NCBI GenBank assembly: GCA_028023455.1
Contig: JAQFVV010012400.1
Location: 18,161,490-18,225,489, forward strand
Origin: Epiperipatus broadwayi
Lineage: Eukaryota > Onychophora > Udeonychophora > Euonychophora > Peripatidae
DNA length: 64,000 nt
Direction of reading: 5' to 3'
In this document: in pieces, positions 1-11,538 of the stretch
How positions within the stretch are numbered: the stretch's first letter is position 1
Layout of the letters: every line of letters starts with the position of its first letter
The notes under the pieces: generated by a model
The model's input: only the letters and a program-made list of their open reading frames with translations
The model's database searches: none
Told to the model about the DNA's origin: nothing
Program-made: the position numbers and the translations under genes

Positions 1-52
1 GTTCGCGTCCCGGCCGATGCTATGACACTTAAAAATAAAAATAAAAAATAAA
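1..52 (+). repeat. 3' end of a tRNA-derived SINE, cut by the window edge
   Basis: The first 26 bases read gttcgcgtcccggccgatgc then tatgac, and an A-rich tail with (AAAAT)n units follows. This matches, with few differences, the B-box and 3' part of the complete SINE found inverted at 62393-62509. It is the plus-strand orientation, with the 5' half lost off the left edge. Confidence 0.7.
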
Positions 53-349
53 AATATTCTGGATCCATTCGCATCCACATATTTTTGTGAACCTGCATTT
101 TTATTGCTATTACTAATTAATAATAAGCTTAGACTGTGTTTATCAATGGGAACATTGCGAAAAAATTTAAGGAATTGCTGCATCACCTGATACTGATTTT
201 TTTGTGTAGCAGTATTCAATTACATCTGTCACATTAAATTGTTATTAAATTCTCTTTTGTTATATTATTCAATTTTTGTTCTAATTATTATGAGTTTTCT
301 GTTTTATATTTTATGAACTTTATAATATTTGTAATTCTTTAAAAAATCT
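53..349. other. A+T-rich DNA, nothing recognised
   Basis: No ORF, repeat partner or RNA-like structure is seen between the SINE tail and the next repeat. Confidence 0.6.
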
Positions 350-512
350 AAAGCTCCTCATTGACGAAGGCCACAAGCCAGAAACTAGTCTGGGGATATT
401 GGATGAGTAATCACTAGATAGGGATTTTATGCACAAGCCTTCTGGCATCCATTGATTACTCTGGCTTGCACTGAGTGGCACTACTGTATGGAGAGTTTTA
501 CCTGTTTCATAT
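350..512 (-). repeat. Fragment of the fold-back repeat family seen at 36.5-37.1 kb
   Basis: This stretch matches the reverse complement of 36488-36640 over about 150 bp. Shared landmarks are gacgaaggccacaagccaga, actagataggg and cactactgtatggagag. It is one arm of the inverted-repeat element described at 36473. The 76-codon frame across it is not coding; it is simply the repeat read in one frame. Confidence 0.75.
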
Positions 513-2647
513 GTCTCTATTAAGAACTTTTTTTTTTTGGGGAGCTGCAAATGTTTCTAGATATTCCAGGAGAGCTTTTATATTAACGAGTTTGAGAAGT
601 AATAATATAATGTAATATGGGAATTATATAAGCTCAATGGAGACCTCTAGCAGTTAAATGTAATAATAACAGTTATCAAGAATGATAACCTACTATTTGG
701 ATATTTTTGCTAAAGTGGAAGATCTAATGCAAGGAACCAGCAAACTATTTCATGCCTTCTCGTTATTGCTTCTCATGAATTGAAAGTGATTTTTAGTTCA
801 ATGGCTATCTAACTGCTTTAAAATTTGCAACTGAAAGAAATGACAATCCTAATCTGGCCACTTTGGTATTTGAGAAGCTCTACAATTGTAGGGTATTAAA
901 TAATTAATGTAAATTTTTATACTTTTTTAGAGGCTGTGATATATTTGAGCAAACAGAGAATGAATCCAAATAATTCTATTTATAGAAAATCAAAGTCAAA
1001 AAGAATTGCCAATTTTAAATTAATCAGATTTGTATTTATTAAGCATTGTAGTAGTCTTTCAAGAAAATTCTGTTAATAATATTATAATTGCTTCAATTAC
1101 TTGGTGTATCAGAAGTTCTTTAGTGGTTCCCTTGTCATTTTTAACTGTGAATTAACTAACAAAAAAATGTGTCTAAATTTAAAGATCAAAAGAAATAGTG
1201 GACATAATGGGAAATTTCTAAAAATAAAAGCTTTTTTTCCTGCCATTGTGTTTCTGTGATACTGAACTTGAGAAACATTTAAATCTCTATATATAAAAAA
1301 TAAATAATCAAGTGGTTTCATTCTCAGGATTTCATAAAAAGTTCACATATCAGGAGTGATAGATTAAGCCATGATCCAATCAACCTTAAGCTCTATAATC
1401 CACTACTCTATCATTGCACTAAAATATGTAGGGCTATGAATATGTGTATGTATAAACTGTGAAATCTTTTAGGCTTTCCAGACACATCTTCAAAGCTTGT
1501 CATAATCTCTCTATCACTATTTATGTATTGCATATATCAAGCTTATGTTTATCAGATGAGTTAGAGATTTGAAACACCTGACCATCCATATGAACATAAA
1601 TTGGTTAGGTGAAATACATGTATCATGAGAGAGATTGATCTTTTTCCCAAGGTGATAGCTTAGAATTTATAACAAAGTTTGGAGAACTGCGTGGCAAATC
1701 TGTAAAATCTGATTGGTTACATATATTTATAAGCACATCCATCTATATATAAATAAACAATCAATTTTTAGATTTTATCAGCACATGTTTCACTTGAAAA
1801 TTTATTATAACTATTTTAGAGTAAGAAGAGCATTCATGAAATATGTCACATATGTTTTTCCAGAGCTGCTGTCAATTATTACTCAACCATAGACTTATAT
1901 ACTTATATAAAGTACATATAGAATAAGAGAGAAAGAGAGAATACATGTCTAAAATCACATGGATATATATAATGAGAAGTAAGGTAAAAAAGCTTTTCCA
2001 AATTATCTATGCATGTGAAATTCATCATATGTTGTTATTTATATTTAAAATAATGACTAGGTTTGAGAGCTAAAAGCACCTAGATCAAAATTTAATTAGT
2101 CACATGACCTGGGCTTTTTTCTTTTCCTGTAAGAGTTTATCAGAATTTTTTTTTAATTTTTGACAAATTATATTCATTAATAAAAATCAAATAATAAAAT
2201 AAATATTAGTGCTTTCTAATAAACTTGTAAGTTTGGGAAAAATTGTAAATTTGAACTTATCTACTACTACACATAATCAACCATCATCTTATCCTACAAG
2301 GTATCAGAAAATTCCTCCAGTTGAGTATCAGTTATTGCTGAATCATTATTAACCATTACATTTGAAAGTTACTCTGTTATCTACCAACTGTGGTCTCCAT
2401 CCATAATTATGCATTCAGTAACAGTAATATACACAATACAAATCAAATTTCTTTAAGTTGTGGAAGCCATACCTATCTAAGTATTGTACGAACTTGTTGT
2501 TGGAGCTATGTGATAGTGAATAACACAACTGTAGTGTCTACCTAAAAAAATAACATTCTATTAAAAATTTAGAACTTAACACAAAAACAATCTGTTCTCA
2601 TTCTTTCTTTAATAAAACTGCTTTATCATATATTATATATTGTATGG
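513..2647. other. A+T-rich DNA, no gene or repeat recognised
   Basis: Only short frames are present (for example 1109-1321 on the minus strand, 70 codons), without domain-like sequence. Short AT-rich simple runs occur. No TIR, LTR end or internal duplication was found by eye. Confidence 0.5.
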
Positions 2648-3837
2648 AGAACTCATCACTAATCATAAAATCGAAGTTTTAATTCCGAAAAGCTCTTGAA
2701 TTTACTATTCATATATATACAAAATTTTATTTTCTCCATTTAAGATGAGGGCTGTTATGAATAAGGATGCCATTCTCAACCAAGGGAGAATGCAATACAT
2801 GCTTTATAATTCAAATAACTAGTTACATTCCTTGTATATACTCAGCTAATAACCTATTTATTTTAAATTAAAAATGAACTGTCCGACAAGATCAAAATGG
2901 CATGTGATAAATAAATATATATAATTTGTGCATTAATTTAATAAAAGATCTCACACAATATACAAGTATATACACAAAAAAAACAGGATGATAATAGATA
3001 CATATACAGATATTTACAAATATTTTGCAAATTTACCATAAATCTTTAATAAATATTCTATAATAATGATAATGTTATTCGTGATTATTGCATGCATATA
3101 TATATAATAACTTTATTACATATTATTATTAGACCTTTCTGGAAAATAAATTAAATTTTACTGCAGTATTTCTTTAAAGACATATATGATCATGCAAAAA
3201 GGAAACACTTTTATTTTAAAATAAGGGAATTTATCTATCCTAAGGTCGTTTAATCTATTTAACAATTCAGGTATTCCAAAGCATTTATTTCTTCTTCTTT
3301 TGTCCTTCAAATTCATTATCCTATAGAATCAGTATTAGAGTAATAGAGTTTATTTCTGATAGATTCCCATATGATTGCATTGAAATCTTAATAGCAGTCA
3401 GATGGAGTCTTTTAAATAACAATTTGCAAAAAATCCCATAATGACTAAATACATAAAAAATACATCTTTAGTAACTTAATGACTTAATCATATGCCTTTT
3501 AAGTAACTATTTAATCGAGAATGGCAATGGTTTTAAATTCAGGTAAGTGATAATTTTAAGGCAGCTTCTTGGATCTCGTTTCATGTTTAGATTCTTTCTA
3601 GGGCATTACATCCACTGGTTTGATTGTAGTCAGCTCCACATTGCTTTAGGTTTTAAGTGGGCATTTGTTAAATTTGACTCATCATGATTTTATTTTTCAT
3701 TTCTTCAAAATTTGAAAACCATCACAGTTCAATTTCACAAACAATTTTTTTTAATCAAAATTTCCATGGTGTAAATTCTCCACCATCAAAGCTTAACTAA
3801 GAATCAAACTTCTATCTATTATTTTAAAACAAAATGT

Positions 3838-5872
3838 GGTTCTAGTAAGCTATTTACAGTGCAGCCTTTGTTGGCGCTGTTTCTAGTTAAAAACAGAGCG
3901 TTATAACATTACCGGGCCGCTAGATTTTTTTTATCTAATAGATCTTATTTTGACATACGGCTGTAATTTTTTTTTTTAATATTTAATATATTGTTGTTGT
4001 TTGTTTTAGACATAATTATTTTTTTTTTAATATTTAATATATTGTTGTTGTTTGTTTTGGACATAATTATTTTTTTTTTTGGTTTTCATTTGATAAATTT
4101 AAAACTATAATGGACAGTTTGGCCTTTTTTTTAGATCTCAAAAGTACATAATTTTTGACATACGTCTTTATTGGTGGGGGGGGATTTCCATTCTAAATCT
4201 ACTGTTTCTTTTTTACAGACGTCTTTTTTTTTATTTTGGATTCGATACATTTCAAAGTATAAGGGACAGTTTTAACTTTTTTTTGGAATATCTCAAATAT
4301 ACACAATTTGCTTTACATACGACTTTCTTTTTTTTGTTATTGTTGTTATTTAAAATTAGAATCGACACTTTCTTTTTGAATTATGTTAAAAATGAGGGGG
4401 TTTGCTATTGATTGATTTAGCAAAAAAAATTCAAACCTGTCTGACAAACTCCGCCTCAGATGTCCGTATTTGCTTATTAACGAAAAGAATTGTTTGGTAT
4501 TTTATCTTACATTTATAAATACGGGGGGGGGGTTTGGGCGGCGTGTTTTGATTTTTTTTTTTTTTTTTTTAATAATAACAAATAAAACAGGGTTTTGATT
4601 TTTTTTTTTTTTTAATAGTAATAAATAAAACGGGACTTCTTTTTTCTCTTAGATTTATAAATATGGGGGGGGTTTGGCGGCAGGTTTTGATTTTTTTGCT
4701 TTTTTTTAATAATAACAAAGAAAACGTCAAAAACAAAAAACAAAAAGTCAATCGCGGTATTGTTTTTTTAATACATAAAATATGTATGTTAACCGGTTTT
4801 GTTACATTATGTGGATTTATTTATTTATCTTTTTTAATAGTCGTACAAGTTTGTTAAAGATTTTTTTGTTTTCATAACAAATAAAACGTCTGGTATTTTT
4901 ATTCTTTTTTAACAACAAAAATTAGCTCGGGTTCATTTTTAAAATCTACTTAACGTGCTGTTTATTGATTTAAAACAACAACAACAAAAAACCTCTTTTT
5001 GCTTCTAAACGGAACGAATAGGTATGTCAAAAGAAGAAGTATTTTTTTAACAAAAAAAAATCAATCAATCAAAGATGTCCAACAAACTATGCCGCCCCTT
5101 TTTAACACTGTCATTCTGGGTGTTAATTACATGATTTACAGATAAAAGTAATCGCAAACAAAATACAAATTCTTTCCAGAAAATAAATTTATTAACCACA
5201 TATGACTGAAGTAAATCAACTGTAATGAATGGCAGGATGTTTTGGGCTTGCAAAAATGCAACTGCCTCACTTTCTCTGTTTGGGACGTCCCACAAATATA
5301 ATAACGTGGTAGACATTTTGTTCTTCTTTTTCAACTCTCGTCCGAGTCACGACAGAAATGGTATTTTTCCGCAAACAACTCCAATCGTCTGCCAGAGAGC
5401 TTGAGAAATTTTATTTTTGTCTTTTTTGACCCCCAAAAAAGCTAAAATTAGCACAAAAAAATTTTTTTGACAAATATCAATAATATGCTGAAAATTACTA
5501 GTACACAAAAATCTTTCAGTTGGGAAATACAGAAAATCATAAACATCAACAAATGAACACTTGAAAAAGATGACAATGCTCACACTCTCATATGAAATTC
5601 TAGCGACAATACAAATTCTGTCAATATGCATAGGAATTCAACCCGCAATGAAATCAATGGCAAACTATACGATCATAGTATTGTTAGTAGACGTAGTGCT
5701 ATTGAATGCAGAAGAATTGGTCGCGTATTATAACCACTACATACAATCTACTCGTATATTAATGATCACTCATGTATTAGCCGTAGGTTCGGCCACGAAA
5801 GCATTATAATTCTGTGTTTTTACACAGAAACAGAGCCAACACAGGCTGTACAGTGAATAGTTTACTAGAACC
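3838..5872. mobile_element. DNA transposon with ~90-bp terminal inverted repeats, possibly Merlin/ISXO2-like
   Basis: The left end (ggttctagtaagctatt, then gcagcctttgttggcgctgt) is repeated as a reverse complement at the right end, with homology over about 90 bp. The flanks caaaatgt (3830-3837) and caaaatgc (5873-5880) are a 7-of-8 target-site duplication. The paralogous locus at 10.98 kb lacks the element. The interior is T/G-run-rich with short tandem repeats: two 51-bp units at 3978-4080 and two copies of a G-run/T-run unit about 150 bp apart at 4510-4720. A minus-strand frame at 5065-5334 contains ESEAVAFLQAQNILP, which resembles the N-terminus of ISXO2/Merlin transposases. GG-starting ends and 8-bp duplications also fit Merlin, but no catalytic domain is visible. 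It is probably non-autonomous. Confidence 0.75.
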
Positions 5873-6307
5873 CAAAATGCTCTCCAATCTTTATTCTGAC
5901 AAGCTAGCTACTCAACTTCAACTAAAACTAATTATCACCCAATTGTTTCTTTTTCTTTTAATTATTATAACATGGTTTTATTCAATTAAAAGTTCTGCAA
6001 TCTATAAAAAAAAATAATTAAAATTCTTCAATTTGTATTTATAGATAAGCAGGAATTTATATGATTCTATAAATGTAAATTCCTGGCTCTTATATACTTA
6101 CACCACCAAACTTTAACAATGGTAATACTTAATCCAATTAAAATAAAATATTTTATGCTTGTGATCGTAATCAACATTTGTACACGTTTATTAGATTAAT
6201 GTAACTAAAGTATTTAAGGATTTTAAATAAATATTTGTTATTCTTATTGTATCAATATTTTATTTTTTTAATAAAATAAAACAATACACAAAAAAGTTTG
6301 TATATAT

Positions 6308-7733
6308 TGTAACGTTTTTCACATTTTTGCTAGATTCTGGTAGGCTGTCTTTTACACACTGTTAAGTGAAAGTTAATCAAACTATGGATAAGAAAATATC
6401 TTGTTCGTATTTCTAAAAACATAGCTATATTTCCTGATAAACTGGCCTACTAATTATTATGAAGGAATTGCTGATGAAGTTAGTTTTAATTTGTAAGAGG
6501 GCACCATAGTCAATAGACTCCTAATTTTGATGCAAATAACTAAAAGATCGGGGTTATGCTTTTATACCATAACTTAGTTATTTTTCAGAGGATATTACAC
6601 CCGGGCTTAGTTAATAAATAAACATATTGGCCATGGTAATTTACACTCAAATCCTAATAAACTAACATTAATAAATTTAATAACTGTTATTAATAATGCA
6701 CAATGAATAGTTGATATTAGAAATAAATATTTTTATTCTAACAAATTAAAATATTAAAAACACATTACTAATTAATTGGAAAGATTGCATGCACACTAAT
6801 ATATTAAATCAACTAACTAAAACAGTTTAATAATTAAAGTTCACTTAAATTTCTTTCAGGAAGTTCTTTGGATGAGAATTCTGCAAATGTCTCTATTAAT
6901 AGTAATACTATAAGCTTATAGGAAGGATCGTTTGCAAACGCTTAATTTAGTCACAGTCGGGATATGAATATTCTTACCGGTAAGTTTTGTAATATGCATT
7001 TTGAAGAGCTCATTGAAGTTAACTAGTTTCCCTCTGTGGACATATTTGTAGTTTCTTGGCCTGTCCTAATGGATAGACTCGACATTTTGTTCTGAGTGAC
7101 CTATATGATGAAAGGTATCTACAAGCACGTCGGTTCCACTCTGCATGACGTCCACTTCAGCATATGAGTAATGGTAGTTCTGTGTAGAGTAGTTCAGGAT
7201 AAGATATTTTCTCTATCCCAGACTTAATGGAAGCTGCTAGTTAAGGCAAAGACAAAGGCCTAGTTTTAAGTTTTTCTGACCATTTATAGTCATGATCCAT
7301 TTTTAGACTTCTCTGTGCATCTATTTTTTTTTGTCCTTTTATCAGCATACAAGATAATAATCTTGTACACTCTTTCTGAAATTTAAGATATAAAGTCCTT
7401 TTTTTTTCAGCATAATTCTGCCATCTTTAATTAACTTCCAAAAAAAAAGTTTTAATGATTGTAATCTTTTACTTTGGAATTTTTCTTTTTATTTGTTTGG
7501 ATTAGTAATCTGCGTATCTTTTATTCTTTCCAATTTTAACTTTTATCTTTAATTACATATGAATGAAAAATTTAACTTTCATTGTATGTTTTTTAAAAAA
7601 AAAATGACACAAACTAAAAAAAAAAATTTTAAATGTATCAATTTAAAAGATCTTTAAATTTACTTTTTTTTTTTTTAGCTTTTAAATATTTTAAATGCCA
7701 ATATCTTTGGACCATCTACTTGTAAATGGTACA
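6308..7733. mobile_element. LTR-like insertion (TG...CA, 1.43 kb), probably a solo LTR
   Basis: The block begins TGTAACGTTTTTCAC and ends TGGTACA. It sits between AT-rich flanks (tatat / atatt) exactly where the paralogous copy at 11344-11365 reads continuously through tttgtacatataatgc. That empty site shows it is an insertion of about 1.43 kb. TG...CA ends and a probable short AT-rich target duplication suit a long terminal repeat. No gag or pol frames lie beside it. It shares only the first seven bases with the TGTAAC-ended elements at 16906 and 44236, so it is a different family. Confidence 0.55.
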
Positions 7734-8099
7734 ATATTATAATGCAGAATGTCTCTAAATAGAGATATCCATTCTAGCATTAAAATACCCCCTTCCCAAG
7801 AGAAAGAAAGTAATATCTATTTCTATTTTTTTCTTTCCAATGTGTATTGGATTCTAATATTAGCACCATGCCAAATTGATCTATGTGGAATGATAAATGC
7901 TACATGCTACTCTATTATTTTCAGTGTCACTTAGGAAGTCACTTGAATAATAAAATTATTTATGTGTTACTCCACTACAAACTGGTCTCATCTATTTATC
8001 TATTATAACTATCCTTATATTTTATTGTCTTGCTGGCCATGGTTGATGGACTTACTAGCTAGGTATTGCATTATTTGGTACATTATATTTGTTTTTTTT

Positions 8100-9650
8100 T
8101 AATGATATTCTAAGAATCAAAAGGGAAAATCCTAAGTCATACCAATTAAAAACATCCAATATCTATTACTAATGTTATTTTTTTTTGTAACTAGTTGATG
8201 GTTATGAGGATAGGGGTGTCAACTGGGATTTATGTTTGTTGTACTAGGTTCTCCATATAGCATCCAGATTCTTTTCTGATGATCTGGCTCTCTACATAAT
8301 GATCGTGACTGTTGATAATTTTTCACTCATCATATTGGAATCACTTTCCATTCTGCAGTTCATTCGTGTTCTTTCATGACTTCCTGTTGATCTTCTCTTT
8401 TTTCTCTTATACCATGGTCTACCACCACTTTTTCTCTGCACTTCTAATGCATTAATATATGCAGAGTTGTGAGACTTTTCCTCATGTTTATTTGGTTGGT
8501 TATGTTGGCTCATATCAATTGCATTTAGAAAATCTGCTACCTGCTCAGTTGTTTTTTATCAGTGCTCAGAATCATTTGTTCAATTCTAAAAGGCAAATTA
8601 TGTTAAAATTATTCTTATAATCTGACTCTCAGACAAACAACAATCATCCAAAGTTCTTAACTTGGCCACTTGTCCGCTAAAGAATTGAGAATAGCCTTCT
8701 ACACTTTCTGTATGGAATCTTTCTTGCATTATTTGATACTTAATAGGCTCTTGATGTTCTTCTGACCAAAAGCTATTCATCAATGCCTCTATAATTACTA
8801 AAGGTTACCAGTTGCTGAAATAATGAATCCCACCAAGCTTGGGCATCAGCTTGTAAGGGGCTACAAACAATGGCCCAATTACATCCTTCTGTCATTTTAT
8901 TTAACATTAAAATATCTTTGCAAGTTATTCAGATGTTTAGTGGGTGGTTCACTATTTTGATCTCTGAATGCTCTAATTTTTTAAGAATGATTAATATCAA
9001 CTTGTGTCTCACCACGGTTAGTAATATCAGGTTTTAAAATTTCAGCTTTCCTTTTTCCTACACTACAATTATCCACTTACTCAGAATCATTCCTTATCTT
9101 GTTCTTTTCATTCACCTGTCTTCCTGACCTTATCTCTATTTCATTTATTTTATGGATTATGGTCTCTTTTCACCTGACTAATTCATCAGTTACAACTTTT
9201 AAATCTCTAATTTATATTCAGATTATCCACATTTTCTTGCAACTTCATCCTTAATTGGTCACTTTCATTTTTATTCTATATAACTTGTGAAGCTAAATCT
9301 TTAACTTTTTATTCCTGCTTTTTTTTTTAACCTTTAGCCCAATCCTTCATGAGGTTCTCAATTTCACCTGTACTTTCTGCTCTCATTTAACATATTTCTC
9401 TCATAATTCATTGTATTTCTTTAAATCTTTCTTCACATTCACATTTCATATTATGAAATTTCATCAGTTATTATTGCATTTCATTGAACTTTTAATCTAT
9501 TTTCTGATGCAACTCATTAAATTTAATCTCCCTTTTCTGTTGCAATTCATTAAATTCCTTTTTCAACATTTGTTTTATCATCTCTATCATGGATGACTGA
9601 GCTTGCTTTTTCAGGGAAGTGTTTTGTGTCTCTTCTGGATTATTTACTTA
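8100..9650 (-). pseudogene. Degraded gag-like gene of an LTR retrotransposon
   Basis: Read on the minus strand, 9650 down to 9240 encodes a broken coiled-coil stretch with Glu/Lys-rich heptads (for example KREIKFNELHQKI). Further on (about 8920-8790) comes a gag-like segment, LQADAQAW, and then MMNSFWSEEHQEP at 8783-8598 with a helical-looking GYSQFFSGQVAKLRTL. The frame at 8513-8292 is basic and includes GGRPWYKRKKRR. A coiled coil, a tryptophan-containing capsid-like core and a basic tail are typical of retrotransposon gag proteins. Many stops and frame changes interrupt it. No pol remnant or LTR could be linked to it. The superfamily is uncertain; Ty3/Gypsy or a related gag is most likely. 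Confidence 0.5.
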
Positions 9651-10080
9651 CTCTTCCATCTTCTTTTTAAATGTTGTTTTCATTGAAATCTATTTATCCT
9701 AATGCAATATTCTAATCTTTATTATTTTTAGAATTAATTACACTCCAGAAGCTTATAATTTATATTGTATATATTTCTGATTATATAATATGTCTACATT
9801 TCCCTATGTCATGCAGAACTAGCTATCATTCAAACTATCTCAAACTATTTCCTAATGAGTTTCAACCCTTTTACTTGTAGCCATTATACTTTATTCCATC
9901 TCTTTATCTCTGCCTTATTACTTTAAATGTGCCAATTTCTTATCTTAACTCTACTAACTATTTATCATACATTTTTTTAATATTCTTATTATTAATGATT
10001 CTCATTTGATAATCCCTCTCCAACTTCACTCAAGGCTTTATTTCTATCAAGCCTCACATTGTTAGCATCAAATTATGAAC
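9651..10080. other. A+T-rich DNA, nothing recognised
   Basis: No coding or repeat signal between the gag-like remnant and the intact copy of the duplicated block. Confidence 0.5.
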
Positions 10081-11392
10081 AGGAACTTATCTCTAATCAT
10101 AAAATCAGAGTTTTAATTCATGAAAGCTCTTCTCTTTACATATATAAAAAAATTTATTATATCTATTTGAGCTGGATAAATAATTATACAGGTCTTTGTA
10201 AGGAGACTGTCAATTTATATATGTTTGGTAATCATGAGTAACATTATTATAGAATATTTGTTAAAGATTTATGATAAATTTGCAAAATATTTGTAAATAT
10301 CAGTATGTGTGTCAATTATCCTGTTTTTGTTTTTTTTAATTTTTATGTATATACTTGTATGTTGTGTGTAATTGTTTATTAAATTATAATGAATAAATTA
10401 TATAAATTTATTTATCATGCGACATTTTGATTTTGTTAGATAGTTCATTTTTAACTTAAGAAAAATATGTTCCTAGCTGAGTATATAAATGATATGTTCA
10501 GATGTTCCAAAGCATTTATTTATTTTTTCTTTTGTTCTTCAAATTCGTAATCTATATGTTTGCATTGAAATTTTAATAGCAGACAAATCAAGTTTTTTAA
10601 ATAACAATTTGCAAAAAAAAAAAAAAAAAAACAACATCGTAATGATTAAGTAAATGAAAAATACATCTTTAATAACTTAATGATTAAATCTTATTACTTA
10701 TAAGTATTATTTAATAAAGGGTGGCAAGGATTTAAATTCCAGATAAGTGATAATTTTAAGGCAGTTTCTTGGATCTCATTTCATGTTTAGACTTTTTCTG
10801 GGGCATTACCTTCACTGGTTTGACTGTAAACAATTCCACACTGCTTCAGACTTTAGGTGAGAACATGTTAAATTTAACTCTTCATGATTTTATTTTCAAT
10901 TTTTTTAAATTTTTAAAACTATCACAGTTCACTTTCATGAACAAATTTTTTTTTTATCAAAATTTCCATGGTGTAAATTTTCCACCACCATACTCTCCAA
11001 TTTTTATTCTGATAAGCTAGCTACTCAACTTCAACTAAAACTAATTATCACCCATTCTTTTCTTTTTTAATTATTACTACATGGTTTTAAATCTCTTTCA
11101 CCTTCCCCTCTCTATAGTTCAAGTAAATGTTCTACTATCTATAAAATGAAAAATTAATTAACATTCTTCAATTTCAATTTATAGATAAGTGCTGGAATTT
11201 ATATGATACTATTAATGTAAATTCCTGCTCTTATCTACTTATACCAACAAATCTTCAACAAGAATTTTAAATAAATATTTGTTAATTTTACTGTACCAAT
11301 ATTTTATTTTTTTAAATAAAATAAAGCAACACACACAAAAAAATTTGTACATATAATGCAGAATGTTTCTAGATTGAAATCTCCATTCTAGC
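10081..11392. repeat. Uninterrupted copy of the duplicated block, ending just upstream of the transmembrane exon
   Basis: This copy pairs with the pieces of 2648-7785. Its end (atgcagaatgtttctagatt ... ccattctagcc) lies about 55 bp before the exon at 11448. The block therefore supplies the sequence immediately 5' of that exon's branch/polypyrimidine region. A 19-bp A run lies at 10613-10631. Confidence 0.75.
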
Positions 11393-11447
11393 CTTATAAT
11401 ATATATTAGTAATTTTTATTGTTTTTATTTTTCTATTTTTATTTTAG

Positions 11448-11538
11448 CATTGGCCATTGCTTTGCCTTTAATATTTGGCTTACTTCTAATATTATGTTTA
11501 ATTTTACTTTGCTGCTGCTGTTGTTGCAGAACTAAGAG
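11448..11538 (+). CDS. Internal exon: transmembrane helix and Cys6 cluster of an unrecognised single-pass membrane protein
   Basis: The 91-bp exon lies between a pyrimidine-rich tract ending in AG (11446-11447) and a GT donor (11539). It is read as two bases (CA) completing an upstream codon, 29 full codons, then AG of a split arginine codon. The peptide is LAIALPLIFGLLLILCLILL followed by six cysteines and RTKR. That is a roughly 20-residue hydrophobic helix with a basic stop-transfer flank continuing into SSKSPTKR in the next exon, so by the positive-inside rule the C-terminus should be cytoplasmic. The phase matches the exon at 31520 (AG joined to A gives Arg). The cysteine cluster at the inner membrane face is a plausible S-palmitoylation site (inference). 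No upstream exon in the required phase was found, so the ectodomain is probably left of the window. The family is not recognised. Confidence 0.85.

Larger units (their letters stand above)
2648..7785. repeat. Dispersed duplicate of 10081-11392, disrupted by two insertions and an inversion
   Basis: The segments 2648-2740, about 3260-3837, 5873-6307 and 7734-7785 match 10081-10170, about 10497-10990, 10992-11345 and 11350-11392 in the same order and orientation. The stretch about 2825-3110 matches about 10228-10495 in reverse complement. The two long non-matching blocks coincide with independently recognised insertions at 3838-5872 and 6308-7733. Examples of shared sequence are tttccatggtgtaaatt, ctagctactcaacttcaact and atgcagaatg. 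The 10.1-11.4 kb copy is therefore closer to the original uninterrupted state, although it lacks about 47 bp present at 3789-3836. Confidence 0.8.

Noticed and set aside
320-550. 76-codon minus-strand frame with a protein-like look
   Set aside because: It coincides with an arm of a fold-back repeat also found at 36.5-37.1 kb; the frame is not kept in the other copies.
4569-4857. Overlapping Lys/Phe-rich frames on both strands
   Set aside because: They arise from T-run and A-run tandem units of the transposon interior.
5561-5809. 82-codon plus-strand frame
   Set aside because: It lies inside the TIR transposon and its end reads into the terminal inverted repeat; no transposase motif, likely chance.
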